DNA of 44,956 nucleotides, from the NCBI GenBank assembly GCA_934247875.1, contig CAKQJZ010000006.1, positions 1-44,956 of the forward strand. Direction: 5' to 3'. Below are positions 40,265-44,956 of the stretch, in pieces (the stretch's first letter is position 1; every line of letters starts with the position of its first letter). The stretch is from an uncultured Spirochaetales bacterium (GTDB taxonomy: Bacteria > Spirochaetota > Spirochaetia > Sphaerochaetales > Sphaerochaetaceae). A program made the position numbers and the translations under genes. The notes under the pieces were generated by a model. It saw only the letters and a list, made by a program, of their open reading frames with translations, was not told the DNA's origin and did no database searches.

Positions 40265-43200
40265 AGAACTTCCTCACTTAGGTAAATTCTATTCCAGAAC
40301 TCATCGCCTGTCATATATTCACCGTCATTGAATTCATATATTGCTTTATATGGGCCATCTACGCTGTATGCAGATGTCTTATGAGAATCACTATATAAGT
40401 TCATATCAAGAACGTGATCCTCATCTTCCTTTACGTTTATTACAAAGAGATACCAATCTCCATCGATTTCAGCATCAAATGCCCATAATCCTGCTTTGAC
40501 TCCACTTAATATGAATAAGCCTTCAGAGTCAGTGAAGATATAATCATCACTTGGTGTCAATGTAAGCTTATGATCTGCTTCATCTACTTTATAAATCGGA
40601 GATGAGCCATTAATCCAAAGCTCCCCGTTTTCAGCTTTTACAAAACCAGCAACTGAGTAAGAGCTCTCAGCTCTGAGCACTATTGCATACCCGCCTCTAG
40701 TTGAGTATGGCAATGTGTAGTCAAATGATGTGACAGCACCAAGAGAGCTCTTTGCTGCAGAGAAGACAGAGAAGCTTGTGTTTCCATTAGTTGGAACGCC
40801 TCTATATAGTCCTGTACCTAGTACCATTGGCAGCTTCTCTGGATTTGTTGTTCCCAGTGCACCTACAGTAACTTCATTGCCTTTGAGTACTCCCTTTTGC
40901 TTGATAAGCACAAAATTGGAAGGAATAGACTGACTGAATGTAAATAAGCCATCAGCAAATACAGATGAAGAAGTCAGTGTTACGCTGCCATTAAGGCCAT
41001 CAAAGCCTGCTGTTGTATTCAATCTGCCACTGAAGCCTATGTAGTTTCCAGTTCGTGAATAATCAGCACTAGCTCTGTATGTATCTTTGTTTGAAATGTC
41101 TGATGCATCAAACTGCATGTTATAGCTATTCTTGCCCTTCGCAGTGCTTGCTGATGCGCTGAAGCTTCTGCCTGTTGAATATGAGACAGTAGATCTAACA
41201 GGTGAGAATGTGATATTAGCAGATACTCTGCCATTATAACCAACACTATCACTAGTTGATGAGTATATACTTCCAGATGCACTTAATGAGAAGTGCCTTG
41301 AAAGTGTTGTGCTTATAGAAGATGAGAGAGACCATGTAGTTGCATCAACATCCTCAAGTGGTGTTGATACACTGCCATTGAGGCCCCAGCTAATTAAACC
41401 AAGCACGCCAGAGAAACCAGCTGAGAGGTTGACTGTGCCCCACTTTTCAAATGTCCTTTGCTCTGAAATCGAATAAGAAGAAGACAAGCTGATTCCAGAG
41501 ATAGCTTTTATGCCAGTTGAGAACTGCTGTCCGACTTTGAAGTAAAGAGATGGAAGCGTGAATGCACTCTCGCTATAGCGGCTTGTTCCAATGTTTATAT
41601 TATATCTGGCAGCACCAAACTTATTTGCATGAGTAAGCTCAAATGAGCTCTTTAATTTCGGCATGAACCATGAAACATCAGAGAGTGTATTTGAAAGTGC
41701 AAATGTGCTATTCATTGTCAGAGTCTTTGAGAGTCCTGCTTTGAAATAGAATGAAAGAGCAATATTTCTTGCATCTATATCATATGAATAGCTATTGAGC
41801 CATGGGAGTCTCAATGATGTATCAGCTTTAGTAGTGCTATTAGCTGTTCTTATCATTCCAGTTGCAAAAGCAGCTCCATAGTAGAACTCACCAGGCGCAA
41901 GAAGTGCTGATGAGTAGTTGATTGTAATCTCATGCTCAACTGCTGGAGATCCATCAAGTGGTGTGATTACAATCTTTATTCTGTTAGCACCTGAGTAGAG
42001 TATGAAGTCATTGAGACTATACTTACCTGCTGTGAGTGTCTTTCTATAGATTTCTTTGCCTTCATTGATAATCTGAACATCACTATCTTTTTCAATTGCA
42101 ATAGTCTTCTCAATGTGAGATGGACGCTTGAAGCCATCAGGAGCATATGAGAGAGACTTGTCGAAGCGGATACCAAGTGGTGTACCAGAAGCTGAAAGCA
42201 GGTCTGGCGCTACATTGCCCCAGCTTATTCTCATCATCTTCTCAGGAATAGTCACATAGAAAGAAGGAGCACTCATTGAGAGAGACAGATCCTTATTGTA
42301 GTACTTAAGAGAAAGTGAGAATGAGCCATTAACATCATATAAGCGGAATGTATTGCTTACTGAGAATGTTGAATTGATAGACTTCTCAAATGATGAAGTT
42401 GGCAAGATTGCAAATGAAGTTGAAAGCGAGTAGCGGCTGATAAGCGTAAATACAGCTGGCTCTAAAAGCTCAGCACCAGCTATGATGCGGGATGCTCTAG
42501 TAGATCTGCCACTACTTATCGATATGCGCTCAATCGGCATATCATCTGGAGAGAATACTGTTGTAACTTTATATTCATCTGCATTGATTGATGCATAAAC
42601 GCCACGCTCTAGGAGAGAATCAACCGATAGATACTCTTCTCCTCTGAAGATTCTTGCTTCTGCTTCTTCTGTGATGTAGCCATCAACAGCGCTCTTGATG
42701 TCTGCAGCATAGATTGATGACATTCCACTTGCAAATAGAACTGCTGCAGTACCATACTCTTTTCCATTCACATAGAGATCGAAGTAGTAGATGCCATCTT
42801 CGAGAATAAGCTCTTCTTCTCCTGCAATGTAGAAATCAGCCCAGAAATCATCATCAGAAAGATCTTCACTAGCCCACTCTCCTTCAATAGGGGCTTCCTG
42901 AGATACAAATGTACCTTTGATAGTCCTTGGTATTGGGAAGAGTGGTCCTGAGAGTACTCTCTCTAGTGAAGTAAATGTTGGGATATCAGGCACTCTTGGG
43001 CTATTAATAAGAGCATATAATGGCTCTCCAATAAATAGAGGAGCATAAGGAACTGCAACTATGTCAACAGCTCTTAACACATCAGCACTCTCTGTTGTTG
43101 GTGTTGGTGGTGTTTCCTGAGGAGTCTCAGCTTCAGGCTCTGCCTCTTCTGGGGTTGAAACAGAAGAGACTTCAACGTCTTTAAGGAGACTCTCCTCAGG

Positions 43201-43644
43201 AGAGAGTGGCTTCTTATCACTATCTTTTTGAGGGATATCCTCAACATATACATTGTTATCAACTTGAGATGTCTGAGCACTCTCTACATATACATTGTTT
43301 ACAGTAGATTCAGGTGTGACATCTCCTTCTTCTTTTATGCTGCCTCTCATGAATAATAGCAGAGCTATTGCATAGATAAGCAATAGCGAAAAGAAGACTG
43401 TAAGGAATACTCTGAAAGCTGAAGGCTTCTTATCCGCTCTTTTCTTTCCTGAAATGAAATAGTAGATTAACTCACCTATTCCATATATAGAGAGCGCAAA
43501 GCCTGCTATCAGTTCTAAAACTGCGTATTTAAAGTCAAAGATACCCGTGAAAACTGCACTAAATGTTGCTATAGCTAAAAGAAGCGCACATGCAATTTTC
43601 ATAAAATTGAGTAATGAAGATGTATTCTTATTATGCTTACCCAT
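40261..43644 (-). CDS. Outer-membrane usher with an added inner-membrane anchor domain
   Basis: A 1127-aa protein. Residues ~13-98 form three membrane helices; ~100-190 are an acidic, Pro/Glu/Thr-rich linker with two NNVYVE repeats. From ~195 usher-like parts follow: an N-terminal domain with YYFDLYVNGKEYGTAAVLF (near 290), a Ser/Tyr-rich beta-barrel (about 380-900), and the late usher region VFADGLFTFSQSIPSNFVLI, then LPYSTRGGYAI and FTDSEGLFILSGVKAGLW. Ushers export chaperone-bound subunits and normally begin with a cleavable signal peptide; none is seen here. The gene lies 49 bases after the chaperone and overlaps subunit 1. Usher identity rests on layout and context. Confidence 0.72.
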   Translation of the reverse strand: MGKHNKNTSSLLNFMKIACALLLAIATFSAVFTGIFDFKYAVLELIAGFALSIYGIGELIYYFISGKKRADKKPSAFRVFLTVFFSLLLIYAIALLLFMRGSIKEEGDVTPESTVNNVYVESAQTSQVDNNVYVEDIPQKDSDKKPLSPEESLLKDVEVSSVSTPEEAEPEAETPQETPPTPTTESADVLRAVDIVAVPYAPLFIGEPLYALINSPRVPDIPTFTSLERVLSGPLFPIPRTIKGTFVSQEAPIEGEWASEDLSDDDFWADFYIAGEEELILEDGIYYFDLYVNGKEYGTAAVLFASGMSSIYAADIKSAVDGYITEEAEARIFRGEEYLSVDSLLERGVYASINADEYKVTTVFSPDDMPIERISISSGRSTRASRIIAGAELLEPAVFTLISRYSLSTSFAILPTSSFEKSINSTFSVSNTFRLYDVNGSFSLSLKYYNKDLSLSMSAPSFYVTIPEKMMRISWGNVAPDLLSASGTPLGIRFDKSLSYAPDGFKRPSHIEKTIAIEKDSDVQIINEGKEIYRKTLTAGKYSLNDFILYSGANRIKIVITPLDGSPAVEHEITINYSSALLAPGEFYYGAAFATGMIRTANSTTKADTSLRLPWLNSYSYDIDARNIALSFYFKAGLSKTLTMNSTFALSNTLSDVSWFMPKLKSSFELTHANKFGAARYNINIGTSRYSESAFTLPSLYFKVGQQFSTGIKAISGISLSSSYSISEQRTFEKWGTVNLSAGFSGVLGLISWGLNGSVSTPLEDVDATTWSLSSSISTTLSRHFSLSASGSIYSSTSDSVGYNGRVSANITFSPVRSTVSYSTGRSFSASASTAKGKNSYNMQFDASDISNKDTYRASADYSRTGNYIGFSGRLNTTAGFDGLNGSVTLTSSSVFADGLFTFSQSIPSNFVLIKQKGVLKGNEVTVGALGTTNPEKLPMVLGTGLYRGVPTNGNTSFSVFSAAKSSLGAVTSFDYTLPYSTRGGYAIVLRAESSYSVAGFVKAENGELWINGSSPIYKVDEADHKLTLTPSDDYIFTDSEGLFILSGVKAGLWAFDAEIDGDWYLFVINVKEDEDHVLDMNLYSDSHKTSAYSVDGPYKAIYEFNDGEYMTGDEFWNRIYLSEEVL

Positions 43645-43693
43645 AACAGAAACCCTTGACTATCTTTATTTGATATGAAAATTTAAACCTTGA

Positions 43694-44431
43694 TTATGCC
43701 TGCCAAGAGTAGTCATAGCTGATTGCAGCTGTTAAAGACTTTGCACTCTTTAATGCCTCTGGCAAATCAATCTGGAAAATATAGATGGAATCTGATAATA
43801 AATTCAGTCCATTAGCAGCTCCGAGTTCTTCGGTGCTGAGTGTGTAGGTACTGTTATCAGAACCTGTAAGCACTACTTCAAGAGAGTTCAGAATCTGATG
43901 AACACTGCCACTGTTTGTGAGTGTTATCTGAACTTTGCCATCTGCTGTTATCTCAGCTGTAGACTGAACTCTCTCAACAATCTTTGAAGGCTTAACGTAA
44001 GCACTTGTGCTATATACAAACAAGAATGAGATCATCTGACCTTCACTCTGAGCCTGTACGCCTTTGGAGTAAGGAATCTGCTCACTTATGATTCTGAATG
44101 AAAGCTCACGAGAAACAGTCTTAGGTCCTCTATACTGGACTCTTACAAGCTGTGTGCTCTGTGGCTTGATGATCATCTTTGCAGGCTGGATAGAGAAATA
44201 TGAGGATGCATCCTCATTATACTCTTCTCCGCTTGTATTGATTGAACGCTTAACAGCACTCATCTTGATAGCTACAGGAGAATCTGAATCATTAGTTACT
44301 GTATATACCTTTGCAGCACCAGCGCCTGATGGCTCAAAAGTAACATTCAGTGGTGTAAGCTGGTATGCAAAGAGAGATGTCAATGCAAAAAGACAAAGTA
44401 ATAACGTGATTAATCTTTTGATATTTCTCAT
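43694..44431 (-). CDS. PapD-like periplasmic fimbrial chaperone
   Basis: A 245-aa periplasmic protein with signal peptide MRNIKRLITLLLCLFALTSLFA. The first immunoglobulin-like domain shows VYTVTNDSDSPVAIKMSAVKR and then FSIQPAKMIIKPQSTQLVRVQYRG, the typical chaperone P-x(7)-P-x(5)-VRVxYRG strand. The second domain follows ITLTNSGSVHQILNSLEVVL and ends SYDYSWQA. Such chaperones donate a strand to fibre subunits and deliver them to the usher. It is the first gene of the 12-gene cluster, with a promoter about 110-140 bases upstream. Confidence 0.82.
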   Translation of the reverse strand: MRNIKRLITLLLCLFALTSLFAYQLTPLNVTFEPSGAGAAKVYTVTNDSDSPVAIKMSAVKRSINTSGEEYNEDASSYFSIQPAKMIIKPQSTQLVRVQYRGPKTVSRELSFRIISEQIPYSKGVQAQSEGQMISFLFVYSTSAYVKPSKIVERVQSTAEITADGKVQITLTNSGSVHQILNSLEVVLTGSDNSTYTLSTEELGAANGLNLLSDSIYIFQIDLPEALKSAKSLTAAISYDYSWQA

Positions 44432-44539
44432 AGTTCAACCCCATTCAAGCTACATTAATGCTTATTGTTGTCTTCTCACCAACACTCAACCAAAAGAGAT
44501 CAGACAATACATATTTATCGTAGCTTTAAAATCAATGAG

Positions 44540-44568
44540 AACTTAAAGAAAAGATTTAAAATTGTCAA
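44540..44568 (-). promoter_or_regulatory. Probable promoter of the chaperone-usher operon
   Basis: On the minus strand a consensus TTGACA (44563-44568), a 17-bp spacer and TAAGTT (44540-44545) would give a leader of about 100 nt before the chaperone ATG. The -10 box is weak, which would fit regulated expression. Confidence 0.5.
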
Positions 44569-44956
44569 CTTCTCATTTTTCTTACGTAATTATTTACAAT
44601 TACAAATTTTACATTGAGAAAACAAACTCATAAATTACTATATAATCAATAATTATTCAGAATTGCTATCAATAAGGGTTGTTAACTCAACATTTAAAAT
44701 CAAAAAAAATCAAACATCATTACAAAAAATTACATATCTATTTTAAAACTACCACTATATTTTCTAGAAAAAATAATAAAATAATCACAATCATTCTGTT
44801 CAATAAAGCTCAAAAACTTGACAACTCCAAACATCAGACCGACGATATTGTTGTTTAGGGGGAAATATGAAACACAAAGTGGCTCTTCGGGTACATCTGT
44901 GGGTAAAACAGCAGGTATCATGCAGACTCCTTGTTGGCATAAAGCCTTCCGGGAAG
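44569..44956. other. AT-rich end region without a firm gene
   Basis: The stretch is very AT-rich with many TTACA/TACAA repeats around 44590-44730. At its end two overlapping frames run off the window: plus from the ATG at 44867 (MKHKVALRVHLWVKQQ..., AGGGGG four bases upstream) and minus from the edge to 44730 (containing MIPAVLPTDVPEEPLC). I recognise neither and cannot choose between them. Confidence 0.3.

Noticed and set aside
40261..43644. Several open frames of 60-80 codons opposite or inside the usher gene
   Set aside because: They are repetitive, Ser/Leu-rich shadows of the usher's codon pattern without ribosome-binding sites.
44730..44956. Minus-strand open frame running in from the window edge
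   Set aside because: AAGGAG precedes an internal ATG at 44921, but the protein has no recognisable features and a competing plus-strand frame overlaps it, so neither is called.
1..44956. CRISPR arrays, insertion sequences, prophage or rRNA genes
   Set aside because: I found no regularly spaced repeats, no transposase or integrase motifs, and no rRNA-like sequence on either strand.

Overview
This AT-rich window (estimated by eye, not counted) reads as the chromosome of an anaerobic, fermentative bacterium with an outer membrane. A gut-type spirochaete of the Sphaerochaeta/Treponema kind is my best guess. The metabolic genes look like those shared by spirochaetes and Clostridia: bifunctional AdhE, the NusG-II/Gx transporter pair, OadB/OadG, PII-DUF1538 and a purine riboswitch. 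The PapD-like chaperone, outer-membrane usher and beta-barrel-like protein show a two-membrane envelope. The phylum assignment is inference, because no rRNA or other marker is present.

Layout. 1-1.1 kb: a cut-off C-terminus, a minus-strand tRNA-Val(GAC) with promoter and terminator, a 62-aa protein, and a structured non-coding stretch that may encode a small RNA. 1.1-5.3 kb: a YfcE-type phosphodiesterase, a minus-strand two-component pair behind an 18-bp palindrome, and the NusG-II/Gx transporter pair. 5.4-8.1 kb: adhE, with perfect 14-bp inverted repeats around its promoter. 8.2-11.1 kb: a DUF4143 ATPase behind a 21-bp direct repeat, and a lipoprotein phosphoesterase coupled to an outer-membrane protein. 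11.2-20.5 kb: one tightly packed branched-chain amino-acid operon, ilvN-ilvC-leuA-leuC-leuD-leuB-ilvD-ilvB, with a good promoter and a UUCG-loop hairpin at its end; only a transaminase is missing for valine and leucine synthesis. 20.7-24.4 kb: a Fic-fold protein without the catalytic His, an unknown partner gene, and an AAA/PD-(D/E)XK protein. 24.4-28.0 kb: a heterodimeric ABC exporter with an intrinsic terminator in its leader. 28.2-31.6 kb: tandem-PII plus fused DUF1538 genes, then an OadG/OadB sodium-pump pair without its alpha subunit. 32.0-33.4 kb: a guanine-class riboswitch and guanine deaminase.

33.4-44.4 kb: the most unusual part, a roughly 11-kb minus-strand operon of a PapD-like chaperone, a 1127-aa usher and ten small secreted proteins, most of which end in an alternating beta strand. 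It looks like a chaperone-usher surface-fibre system of the archaic/spore-coat-U style. The usher carries an added three-helix inner-membrane domain and an acidic proline-rich linker in place of a signal peptide. The ten putative subunits are highly diverged from each other, and one has two pilin-like domains. The last ~500 bases hold the operon's promoter and little else I can support.
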